Part shown: in pieces, positions 35,848 to 43,849 of the stretch
How the letters are laid out: each line of letters begins with the position of its first letter
Numbering within the stretch: position 1 is the stretch's first letter
Assembly (NCBI RefSeq): GCF_004116465.1
Contig: NZ_PDJV01000011.1
Location: forward strand, 24,291-88,290
DNA length: 64,000 nucleotides
Source of the DNA: Arcobacter sp. F2176
GTDB lineage: Bacteria; Campylobacterota; Campylobacteria; Campylobacterales; Arcobacteraceae
Direction: 5' to 3'
Notes under the pieces: model-generated
Database searches by the model: none
What the model saw: the letters and a program-made list of their open reading frames with translations, nothing else
Told to the model about the DNA's origin: nothing
Translations under genes and position numbers: made by a program

Positions 35848-36574
35848 TATTAGCATTTTAGGTAGTGGTTGGTTAGGTTTTCCATTAGCCCAAGTATTAT
35901 CAGAAGAATTTTCTGTAAAATTATCTACAAGTACAAATGAAAAAATTGATAGATTAAGAGGTGAAAATATCACTCCATTTATTGTGGATACTACTAATTT
36001 AAATGATGAGGTTGATAAGTTTTTATGTTCAGATATTTTGATTATAAATATACCTTCAAAAAATATTGATGGATTTAAAGAGTTGATAAAACATATACTC
36101 AATTCAAATATCAAAAAAATTGTTTTTATTAGTTCAATTTCAGTATTAAAAGATGAAACAAGTCCTTTAATTGAAATAGAAAATCTATTTAAAAAGACAA
36201 ATCTCAAAATAACAATTTTAAGATTTGGAGGACTTATAGGATATGGAAGAAATCCTGCAAAGTTTTTCCCAAACGGCAAAGTTGTAAAAGATGCAAATAT
36301 ACCTGTAAATATGATACATAGGGATGATTGTATTAGTATAATAGGAAATGTAATTAAACAAGATATTTTTGATGAAACTTTTAATTGTGCTGCTCCTTCC
36401 CATCCCACAAAAAAAGAGTTTTATACCTATTGTGCAAAAGTATCAGGTTTACCTGTTCCAACTTTTGATTCAGGGAAAAATGAAAGCAATAAAAAAATAG
36501 TAAAGAATGATTTGCTTGTATCAAAACTAAATTATAAATTTATTCATGACGATTTGATGAAAATAGTATTTTAA
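35840..36574 (+). CDS. NAD(P)-binding epimerase/reductase-like protein
   Basis: A 244-residue Rossmann protein: nucleotide-binding GSGWLGFPLA (residues 8-17), KKIVFISSISVLKDETSP where extended SDR enzymes place the catalytic Ser, and LRFGGLIGYGRNP. The YxxxK of classical SDRs is not evident, as in the YeeZ-type atypical group. The last third is short. It overlaps the YciI-like gene by 8 bases and is followed 15 bases later by AraC paralogue B. The substrate is unknown. Confidence 0.75.
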   Translation: MNNISILGSGWLGFPLAQVLSEEFSVKLSTSTNEKIDRLRGENITPFIVDTTNLNDEVDKFLCSDILIINIPSKNIDGFKELIKHILNSNIKKIVFISSISVLKDETSPLIEIENLFKKTNLKITILRFGGLIGYGRNPAKFFPNGKVVKDANIPVNMIHRDDCISIIGNVIKQDIFDETFNCAAPSHPTKKEFYTYCAKVSGLPVPTFDSGKNESNKKIVKNDLLVSKLNYKFIHDDLMKIVF

Positions 36575-36589
36575 AAAGGAAAAATCATC

Positions 36590-37441
36590 TTGACCTATGT
36601 AGTGCCAAATTATTTTATTGAAAATAAATATAAAAATCTTTTAAAAATAGATGATTTATTGTGTTTAAATTATATTACTAAAACACAAAACTCCAATGTA
36701 TATGCAAGAACAACAATGCATAGTATGGGTATAGTACTTGAAGGTTCAAAAGTTATTCATCTAAGTAATGAAGATATTAATATACAAAAAACAGATATAT
36801 TTTTTCTTACTCAAAATAACTATTATATGAGTGAAAGATTGGTTAATGATTCTAAATACAAGTCATTATTAGTATATTTTGATGATAAATTTATTTTTGA
36901 TTTTATAAATAAATATAATATTCAAATCAATACAAAAGATGAAGAGAGTACAGTAAAGGCAAGTTATAAAAGTGATAAATTATTTGAAAATAGTGTACAA
37001 ACTTTTCAAGAATATTTAAAAGTTGATTTCAATGAAAATCTTTTAAAACTTAAAATTGAAGAGATATTTCTACAAGCAATAAAACATAATGAAAAGCAAA
37101 TGTACTCTTTTTTTAACTCAATTTTAGCTACAAGTCAAGATAGAATCAAATATATACTAGAATCAAACATTGATCTTATCCAAACCCTTGATGATATGTG
37201 TAAAATCACAAGATTATCAGAAAATAAAATTAGAAGATATATTAAAAAAGAGTTTAACCAAACTCCAAAAATATGGCTTGATACAAAAAGATTAGAAAAA
37301 GCAGTTTTACTTTTAACTACTACTAATAAAAGCATCTCAGATATATCTACAACTTGTGGATACTCTACTGTTTCATGGTTTATTTCCCAATTTAAAAAAT
37401 ATCATAAGCAAACACCTAAAGAATTCCGACATAAAATCTAA
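36590..37441 (+). CDS. AraC-family transcriptional regulator, paralogue B
   Basis: A 283-residue regulator starting at TTG with AAAAGGA upstream. It shares the architecture of paralogue A: N-terminal pocket with TTMHSMGIVLEGSKVIHLSN, and a C-terminal AraC domain with DDMCKITRLSENKIRRYIKK and ISDISTTCGYSTVSWFISQF. The terminal motif differs (KQTPKEFRHKI). With the remnant at 32748 this makes three related regulators within 5 kb, pointing to local duplication. It is probably part of the unit with the preceding YciI and epimerase genes. Confidence 0.88.
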   Translation: MTYVVPNYFIENKYKNLLKIDDLLCLNYITKTQNSNVYARTTMHSMGIVLEGSKVIHLSNEDINIQKTDIFFLTQNNYYMSERLVNDSKYKSLLVYFDDKFIFDFINKYNIQINTKDEESTVKASYKSDKLFENSVQTFQEYLKVDFNENLLKLKIEEIFLQAIKHNEKQMYSFFNSILATSQDRIKYILESNIDLIQTLDDMCKITRLSENKIRRYIKKEFNQTPKIWLDTKRLEKAVLLLTTTNKSISDISTTCGYSTVSWFISQFKKYHKQTPKEFRHKI

Positions 37442-37506
37442 GATTTCTTGTACATTTATATTTTAAACTTTTGTAAAATACTTATAGATTTACAAAAAGG
37501 AAGAGT

Positions 37507-38031
37507 ATGAAAAAAATATGTATTGGATTAATCTTTAGTGTTGGTTTGTTATTTGCCCAAGGTTTTACTTTAAGTAGTAATGATATACAAGGGCAACTTT
37601 CAAATGAACAAGTTTTTAATGGCTTTGGTTGTACTGGAAAAAATATCTCTCCACAACTTTCTTGGAAAGATGCACCTAAAGGAACAAAATCTTTTGCAAT
37701 AACTGCTTATGATCCTGATGCTCCAACAGGAAGTGGTTGGTGGCATTGGGTAGTTTTTAATATTCCAAAAGATAAAACAAGTTTAGAAAAGGGTTTTGGA
37801 AATAAAGAATATTCAAATATCATTCAAAGTGTGACTGACTATGGTAAAACTGGTTTTGGTGGTGCTTGTCCTCCCGTTGGAGATAAGGCTCATAGATACA
37901 TTTTTACAGTGTATGCTTTAGATATAGATAAACTTGATTTAAATAAAAATGCATCAACAGCTTTAGTTGGATATATGATTAATGCCCATGCCATAGAAAA
38001 ATCATCAATTATTGCTTATTATGGGAGATAA
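37507..38031 (+). CDS. PEBP-family (YbhB/YbcL) periplasmic protein
   Basis: A 174-residue protein with a cleavable signal peptide (GLIFSVGLLFAQG). It has the phosphatidylethanolamine-binding/Raf kinase inhibitor-like fold: KNISPQLSWKDAPKGTKSFA, AYDPDAPTGSGWWHWVVFNI (ligand-site Asp-Pro-Asp-Ala-Pro), and HRYIFTVYALD. The role of bacterial members is unknown, though small-ligand binding is likely. A good AAAGGAAG precedes the ATG, and the methyltransferase gene starts 3 bases after its stop, implying cotranscription. Confidence 0.92.
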   Translation: MKKICIGLIFSVGLLFAQGFTLSSNDIQGQLSNEQVFNGFGCTGKNISPQLSWKDAPKGTKSFAITAYDPDAPTGSGWWHWVVFNIPKDKTSLEKGFGNKEYSNIIQSVTDYGKTGFGGACPPVGDKAHRYIFTVYALDIDKLDLNKNASTALVGYMINAHAIEKSSIIAYYGR

Positions 38032-38034
38032 TAT

Positions 38035-38784
38035 ATGAAAGAATCAAATAGTTGGAATGCAAACAAATATAAAAAACATGCAAATTTTGTATCAAATTTG
38101 GCATTAGGGGTAGTTGAATTACTAAATCCAAAAGAGGGTGAGAAAATTTTGGATTTAGGTTGTGGTGAGGGAACTTTGGCTTTAGAGATAAAAAAATCAA
38201 AGGCTGAAGTTATTGGTATAGATTTAAGTGAAGATATGGTTGAAAAAACAAAATCTAAAGGAATAATAGCAAGTGTTGGAAGTGCTACAGATTTGGATTT
38301 TGAAAATGAGTTTGATGCAGTTTTCTCAAATGCAGTATTGCATTGGGTAAAGAATAGTGAACTTGCAATTCAAAAGATAAATAAAGCATTAAAAAAAGAG
38401 GGTAGATTTGTAGCTGAATTTGGTGGCTATGGAAATATCAAGAGTCTAACTGATGCTATGCAAGAAGTTTTTGATAAGTATCCTTCCTGGGGAGAGTTTA
38501 ATAATCCTTGGACTTTTTTAAGTGATACAGAGTATAAAATGCTTTTGGAAAATAATGGTTTTACTGTAGAATATATAGAACTAATACCAAGACCAACACC
38601 AATTGATGATATCACAAATTGGTTAGATATATTTGCAAATGGCATAACTAAAAATTTAACAGCTGAGCAAAAAGTATTGTTTAAAGAAGAAGTAAAAGAG
38701 ATATTAACACCAAAACTATATAATGAAAAGAATGGTTGGATTGCTGATTATGTAAGATTAAGAGTTAAGGCTATTAAGAAGTAA
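38035..38784 (+). CDS. Class I SAM-dependent methyltransferase
   Basis: A 249-residue enzyme. Motif I, ILDLGCGEGTLALEI, binds the SAM methionine end; motif II is AEVIGIDLSEDMVEK, and FDAVFSNAVLHWVKN follows. The N-terminal SWNANKYKKHANFVSNLAL and the overall layout resemble the trans-aconitate methyltransferase (Tam)/BioC-like group. The acceptor is not identifiable. It ends in a perfect hairpin shared with the convergent Sel1 gene. Confidence 0.85.
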   Translation: MKESNSWNANKYKKHANFVSNLALGVVELLNPKEGEKILDLGCGEGTLALEIKKSKAEVIGIDLSEDMVEKTKSKGIIASVGSATDLDFENEFDAVFSNAVLHWVKNSELAIQKINKALKKEGRFVAEFGGYGNIKSLTDAMQEVFDKYPSWGEFNNPWTFLSDTEYKMLLENNGFTVEYIELIPRPTPIDDITNWLDIFANGITKNLTAEQKVLFKEEVKEILTPKLYNEKNGWIADYVRLRVKAIKK

Positions 38785-38799
38785 ATAGTATTTACTTCT
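38777..38799. terminator. Bidirectional hairpin
   Basis: Perfect 10-bp stem AGAAGTAAAT / ATTTACTTCT with loop AGT, overlapping the ends of both convergent genes. Confidence 0.55.
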
Positions 38800-40024
38800 A
38801 ATAGGTCAATATTAGTTTTAATTGATTTGTTCTTTGCTTAGTTAAATATGCTTCCCAATTTTCTTTTTTTGAAGAGGGGTTTATTGCTAAAAAGAGTTTA
38901 GTATTAGCATCTCTATATTTTATCCAAATCCTTTGAACAGTTCTTATATTATCAAAGGTTATTGGATATGACATTGTATATTCTATACTTGATTTTTTGA
39001 GTTTTTTTAGAACTTTTTTGTATGTTTCATTTAATTTTTTGTCATAGTATTTTAAAGAATACTTTAATTTGGGAGTAAGACCTTTTTGTACCTTTTTTAG
39101 TAGTTTTAAATATTCGTTTTTTTGTTTAGTTTCTGAATTTATTAGAAAACTAGCTCTTCCTGAACCTCCATGTCCTTCTTCTAAAATAGCCTTTTTTTCG
39201 ATAAATTTATTTGTATATTTTAAAGTATCATTAAATAATGTTTGATTTTCTTTTGAAAGTATATTTCTAAATTGTTTTATCTCTTTATCTCTTTTTATTT
39301 GTTGTTTTTCTTCCTCTTTTTTTGCACAATATCCCATACCCATACCACTTGTGATAAAATTGCACAAGTCAAATTTAGCAATACCTTTTTGCCAATTTTT
39401 ATATGTGGCTTTTACTGCTTCCTCATATTCTGCTGGTACATTTCCTCCTCTTACAACCAAATCAAAAACAAGTTTTGCATTGGCTTTTCCAAATCTTCCA
39501 TTTTTTGCTGCTTCTTGGGCTAGTTCCCATATGAAATAAGGTGAAGAGTTTGTATTTTTTATATTGTATTTTTTTATAAATGCTTTTGCATCAAAATCAC
39601 TAGATTTTACTGCTAACTTTAGAGTTTCTACTATGTTTTTTTCATCATATAATTTTATATTTGGATTACTCTTTTTAGCTTGTTTATATACTTCTAAAGC
39701 TTTTTTAGGATTTGCAAGTTCTAAATCATTTACTCTAAAAAGTAAATCATCCAAAGCATAAGCTAATGCTTTTTCATGACCTTTTATTGCAGCTTGTGTA
39801 AAGTGATAAATGGATTGTTCTTTTGTAAGTACATATTTATATGCTAGTGCAAAATGAGCTTTGGCATCTCCTTTTTTTGCAGCTTCTTCATATAGCTTTT
39901 TTGCTTGTAATGTTTTACCTGATTTATAAAGATTGTCTGCTTTTGATAGGAGGTCTGTTTCATTTTCTGCAAAACAAAAGTTCAATGAGAAAAATATCAA
40001 AATAAGTAGGCTTAAAAGTTTCAT
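38798..40024 (-). CDS. Sel1/TPR-like periplasmic protein
   Basis: A 408-residue protein with a signal peptide (LILIFFSLNFCFAEN). N-terminal repeat units read LYEEAAKKGDAKAHFALAYK and IYHFTQAAIKGHEKALAYAL; the C-terminal half is charged and probably helical, with MGMGYCAKKEEEKQQ in the middle. It is less closely related to the operon at 23-32 kb than those four are to each other and stands alone here. A role in envelope protein interactions is inferred from the repeats only. Confidence 0.7.
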   Translation of the reverse strand: MKLLSLLILIFFSLNFCFAENETDLLSKADNLYKSGKTLQAKKLYEEAAKKGDAKAHFALAYKYVLTKEQSIYHFTQAAIKGHEKALAYALDDLLFRVNDLELANPKKALEVYKQAKKSNPNIKLYDEKNIVETLKLAVKSSDFDAKAFIKKYNIKNTNSSPYFIWELAQEAAKNGRFGKANAKLVFDLVVRGGNVPAEYEEAVKATYKNWQKGIAKFDLCNFITSGMGMGYCAKKEEEKQQIKRDKEIKQFRNILSKENQTLFNDTLKYTNKFIEKKAILEEGHGGSGRASFLINSETKQKNEYLKLLKKVQKGLTPKLKYSLKYYDKKLNETYKKVLKKLKKSSIEYTMSYPITFDNIRTVQRIWIKYRDANTKLFLAINPSSKKENWEAYLTKQRTNQLKLILTY

Positions 40025-40078
40025 TATAATTATTCTTTTTAATGATTATATAGTAAGTTTATTAAATAGAGTTTTAGG

Positions 40079-40110
40079 TAACTAGTAGGAAAATCCTACC
40101 AGTTATTTTT
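40079..40110. terminator. Hairpin with T-tract
   Basis: GTAGGA-AAA-TCCTAC with flanking AACT/AGTT, then ATTTTT on the plus strand. It overlaps the stop codon of the small minus-strand frame at 40096. Confidence 0.4.
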
Positions 40111-40266
40111 CATTAAATCTTTTTCTTTCATAGCAGTTGTTAAAACATCGTAACCTTTTAGCTCTTCTTGTCCTGTTCTAACCCATTTATTTAGACCTTC
40201 CATTTGCATCAATTGGCTTTTAAAGATACTTTCTCTTAAAAATAAATTATTATGCAACTTAAACAT
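40096..40266 (-). CDS. Possible small protein, 56 residues
   Basis: An open frame from ATG 40266-40264 to TAG 40098-40096, containing IFKSQLMQMEGLNKWVRTGQ and ELKGYDVLTTAMKEKDLM. The amphipathic, coding-like composition in a very AT-rich gap suggests a real or recently decayed gene. No good ribosome binding site precedes the ATG, nor a TTG 9 bases further in, so it may be the tail of a truncated gene. I recognise no family. The rest of the 336-bp gap holds only AT-rich promoter-like sequence before the diguanylate cyclase. Confidence 0.4.
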   Translation of the reverse strand: MFKLHNNLFLRESIFKSQLMQMEGLNKWVRTGQEELKGYDVLTTAMKEKDLMKNNW

Positions 40267-40360
40267 ATATAAATAAATATAAGTAATTCTAATTATTATT
40301 TAAGCAGAATTATATTTAAATATAATTCCATCAAAATATCAGTTAATATACAAGGACTAC

Positions 40361-42307
40361 ATGGACATTAATAAAAAAGAAGATTATCAGATAAGTGAAT
40401 TAATTGATATTAAATCTTTTAGACAGATTTTAAATAATTTTTTTGAATCAACTGGAATAGCTAATGGAATTATCAATAAAAATGGAGAAATAATTGTTCA
40501 ATCAGGTTGGAGTGATGCTTGTAATAATTTTCACATAAAAAATATTGAATCAAATAACTTTTGCAAAGAAAGTAATATTTCCTTATTTGAAAGTTTATCA
40601 AAAAAGCCTATTTCTAAAAAAAAGTGTAAGAATGGTTTGATAGATTATTCAAGTCCAATTATTGTAAATAACCAAGTTATTGCAACACTATTTTTAGGAC
40701 AAGTTTTATTTGACTCTCCAAATCTAGATTATTTTATTTCTCAAGCTGAAAAATATAATTATGATAAAACTAGTTATCTTGCAGCTATACAAAAAGTACC
40801 AATAGTTACAGAAGAGAAAATAAAATCTTTAATGCTTTGTATCCTTCAAATGATTGAACTTTTAGTATCTGGAAGTTTGTCAAAACAAAGAGAAGATAAA
40901 TTAGAACAAAATCTAAAAAAAACCAATGAACAAAGTGTTGAATTAAAAGATATTTTAAATTTTTCTCCTTTAGGGATTGGATGGACAAACAAAAATGGTG
41001 AAATAGAGTATGTAAATCACAAGTTTACAGAGCTTTTTGGATATACCATTGAAGATATACCAACATTAATGGTTTGGTTTATAAAAGCTTTCCCAAATAA
41101 ACAATATAGGGAAAATCTTATTATTCCATGGAATAATAAAGTAATAAAGTCATTTAATGAAAAACAACAGCCACCAGAATTAGAAGCAACTATTACCTGT
41201 AAAGATGGTACTAACCGTAGAACACTGATTCGGTTATCATGGATAGGAGAAAAAAGATTAAGTAATTTTAGTGATATTACAATACATTGGAAGAATGAAC
41301 TTAGAAATCGTAGTCATGATAATATGTTAGAAATGGTAGCAAAGGGTGTTGATTTAAGAGATATTTTGCATAATATTATTAAAACAATTGAGTTAGAAGA
41401 TAAAACATCTATTTGTAGTATCTTGTTATTAGAAGATAAAAAATATTTATTAATTGGATCTTCTCCTTCTCTTCCTGCTTTCTTTAATGAAGCAATTAAT
41501 GGAGTTGAAATAGGAGTAGGAGTAGGTTCTTGTGGAACAGCTGCTTATTTAAAAGAGCGTGTAATTGTTGAAAATATTATGGAAGATGAGTATTGGAAAG
41601 ATTATAAAGATTTAGCAAAAAAAGCCAATTTATATTCATGTTGGTCAGAACCAATTATTTCATCAACGGGTGAGGTTTTAGGAACTTTTGCTATTTATCA
41701 TAATAAACCAACTTTACCTAAAGAACAAGATTTTGAACGCATTAAATTTGCTTCAAATTTAGCTTCTATAGCAATTGAAAATAGAAATGCTAGAAAAGAG
41801 TTGGAACATAGAGCATATTTTGATTTTTTAACAAATCTACCAAATAGACGATATTATATTGAACAATCAGAATTAGAAATATCTCGTAACCATAGATTTG
41901 GAGGTATTCTATCAATAATTATGTTTGATATAGATCACTTTAAATTATTAAATGATAAATATGGACACAATGTGGGTGATTTAGTATTAAAAAAAATTGC
42001 AGATATAAGCCGAACTGTATTGCGTGATATAGATATCATAGGTAGAATTGGTGGTGAAGAATTTGCTATTTCTTTACCTTGTACTGATGTATTTGAAGCA
42101 GAACAAATTGCACAAAGATTGCGAATTGAAATTGAAAAAGGGGAAATAAATTTAACAAAAGAGACTTTATGTGATTTTACTGCTTCATTTGGAGTATCTA
42201 CAAATAGTGATAATTATAACATACAAGAGTTATTAAATTTTGCAGATATCGCCTTATATGAAGCTAAAGCTGGTGGTAGAAATAGAGTTTGTATTTTTAA
42301 AAAATAA
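40361..42307 (+). CDS. Diguanylate cyclase with PocR, PAS and GAF sensor domains
   Basis: A 648-residue soluble signalling protein. The N-terminal PocR-type domain (about 10-170) has IANGIINKNGEIIVQSGW, a spaced cysteine set and PIIVNNQVIATLFLGQVLF. It is followed by a PAS domain (about 195-310), a GAF domain (about 325-475, with GVGSCGTAAYLKERVIVENI) and a C-terminal GGDEF domain. The active motif GGEEF is intact in IIGRIGGEEFAISLP, and the RxxD product-inhibition site is five residues upstream (RDID). It should make cyclic di-GMP in response to a bound small molecule, with feedback control. Confidence 0.92.
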   Translation: MDINKKEDYQISELIDIKSFRQILNNFFESTGIANGIINKNGEIIVQSGWSDACNNFHIKNIESNNFCKESNISLFESLSKKPISKKKCKNGLIDYSSPIIVNNQVIATLFLGQVLFDSPNLDYFISQAEKYNYDKTSYLAAIQKVPIVTEEKIKSLMLCILQMIELLVSGSLSKQREDKLEQNLKKTNEQSVELKDILNFSPLGIGWTNKNGEIEYVNHKFTELFGYTIEDIPTLMVWFIKAFPNKQYRENLIIPWNNKVIKSFNEKQQPPELEATITCKDGTNRRTLIRLSWIGEKRLSNFSDITIHWKNELRNRSHDNMLEMVAKGVDLRDILHNIIKTIELEDKTSICSILLLEDKKYLLIGSSPSLPAFFNEAINGVEIGVGVGSCGTAAYLKERVIVENIMEDEYWKDYKDLAKKANLYSCWSEPIISSTGEVLGTFAIYHNKPTLPKEQDFERIKFASNLASIAIENRNARKELEHRAYFDFLTNLPNRRYYIEQSELEISRNHRFGGILSIIMFDIDHFKLLNDKYGHNVGDLVLKKIADISRTVLRDIDIIGRIGGEEFAISLPCTDVFEAEQIAQRLRIEIEKGEINLTKETLCDFTASFGVSTNSDNYNIQELLNFADIALYEAKAGGRNRVCIFKK

Positions 42308-42382
42308 CTTTAAAAATTTATTTTTTGATAATTTTGAGAAATTTTAAGCTAAAATAATAATATTAAATGATTAGGAAATATT

Positions 42383-43849
42383 ATGAAAATCTCACAAATT
42401 TTTCTACTTGGCTTATTTTTTTTAGTATTTAATGCTTGTGATGATAAAAGTAACGATTCCCATTTAAAATATAAAAATCAAACTATTACTATACTTTCTC
42501 CTAATTTTGATAAAGCAATTACTGGTCCTATAAAAAAAGAGGTAAAAGAGTTCGAAGATAGAACTGGCGCAACAATAAGAATAGTTTCTCCTAGTTGGGA
42601 TGATATGATTCCAAAGATAAAGGAGTCTTTTGTAGATGAAAAGATAAATTATGATGTTTTTGTGATTTTTTCATCTTGGGCGGGTTCTTTATTAGCTGAT
42701 GGACATGCTGAAGAAATACCAAAATGGGTTGAAGAAAAAATAGATTGGCAAGATGTATTACCAATTTATAAAGAAAATGTACTTTCTTGGAATGATAAAA
42801 ATTATTTTCTTCCTTATGATGGTGATTGTATTAATTTATATTATAGAAAAGATATTTTTGAAAATGAAGAGTATAAAAAAAGATTTAAAAAAATTTATAA
42901 CTATAACTTAGAGGTTCCAAAAACTTGGAAGCAATACAAGGATATCGCTGAGTTTTTTAATGCTTGGGATTGGAATAATGATGGAAAGATAGAATATGGT
43001 GTTGCTGAAAGCAGAAGAAGAGGTTATGGGACTTTACTTCAATTCTTTGCAAAAGCAGCTGCCTATGCAAAATATCCAAATTATAAAGAATTTTATTTTG
43101 ATATGAATATGAATCCAAAGATAAACAATCCAGCTTTTATAAAAGCATTAGAAGATTATATTGATATTATGAAATATTCACCTAAAGAGATTTTAAATTT
43201 TGCACCTTCAGATGTTAGACAAAGTTTTATAGCGGGTAATGTTTCCATGGCTATTGATTGGGCAAATACTGGTGCATTAGCTCAAAATTCAAAAGAAAGC
43301 ATTGTTAAAAATAAAGTTGGATATGCAGAACTTCCAGGATCTAATAGAGTATATAATTCTAAAACTAATAAATGGGAAAATTTATACAATAATCCATCTT
43401 CAATAAGTGGTAACTGGGTAGTAGTTGTTAATAAAGATGCAAAAAATAAAGAATTGGCATTGAACTTTGCAACTTATTTAACTTCAAAAGAAATGACAAC
43501 AAGATATGTTACTGTAGGATGGAGTGGAATTAACCCTTCAAGGTATTCTCATCTTAGTTTAACAAACTTAGATTTATGGGAAAATAATTCATTTTCAAAA
43601 GATTCAGCTAAAGATTATTTAAAAGTTATATCTAATTCATTGTCAAATGAAAATGTTGTTATGGATATAAGAATTCCAGGGGCAGATTTATATTATGATA
43701 GTTTTGATAAGTACTTAAATAAAGCAATAATAGGAGAATTAACTCCCCAAGAAGCACTTGATCTTACAGCTCAACAATGGAATAAAATAACAAAAGAGCT
43801 TGGAATTGAAAACCAGATAAGATTTTATAAGGAGTCTTTAAATGAGTGA
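42383..43849 (+). CDS. Family 1 extracellular solute-binding lipoprotein
   Basis: A 488-residue lipoprotein (lipobox VFNAC). It is a sugar-type periplasmic binding protein: TITILSPNFDKAITG, the hinge-region LPYDGDCINLYYRKDIF, and IDWANTGALAQNS. No ABC permease or ATPase gene is next to it. Instead its last 8 bases overlap a membrane histidine kinase gene, so it probably presents its ligand to that kinase as a sensory receptor. The ligand, possibly a carbohydrate or polyol, is not identifiable from sequence. Confidence 0.88.
   Translation: MKISQIFLLGLFFLVFNACDDKSNDSHLKYKNQTITILSPNFDKAITGPIKKEVKEFEDRTGATIRIVSPSWDDMIPKIKESFVDEKINYDVFVIFSSWAGSLLADGHAEEIPKWVEEKIDWQDVLPIYKENVLSWNDKNYFLPYDGDCINLYYRKDIFENEEYKKRFKKIYNYNLEVPKTWKQYKDIAEFFNAWDWNNDGKIEYGVAESRRRGYGTLLQFFAKAAAYAKYPNYKEFYFDMNMNPKINNPAFIKALEDYIDIMKYSPKEILNFAPSDVRQSFIAGNVSMAIDWANTGALAQNSKESIVKNKVGYAELPGSNRVYNSKTNKWENLYNNPSSISGNWVVVVNKDAKNKELALNFATYLTSKEMTTRYVTVGWSGINPSRYSHLSLTNLDLWENNSFSKDSAKDYLKVISNSLSNENVVMDIRIPGADLYYDSFDKYLNKAIIGELTPQEALDLTAQQWNKITKELGIENQIRFYKESLNE

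Noticed and set aside
35806..36408. A 200-residue minus-strand frame opposite the epimerase-like gene
   Set aside because: Long only because of AT-rich codon usage on the real strand; the plus-strand gene has a clear Rossmann motif and coupled start.
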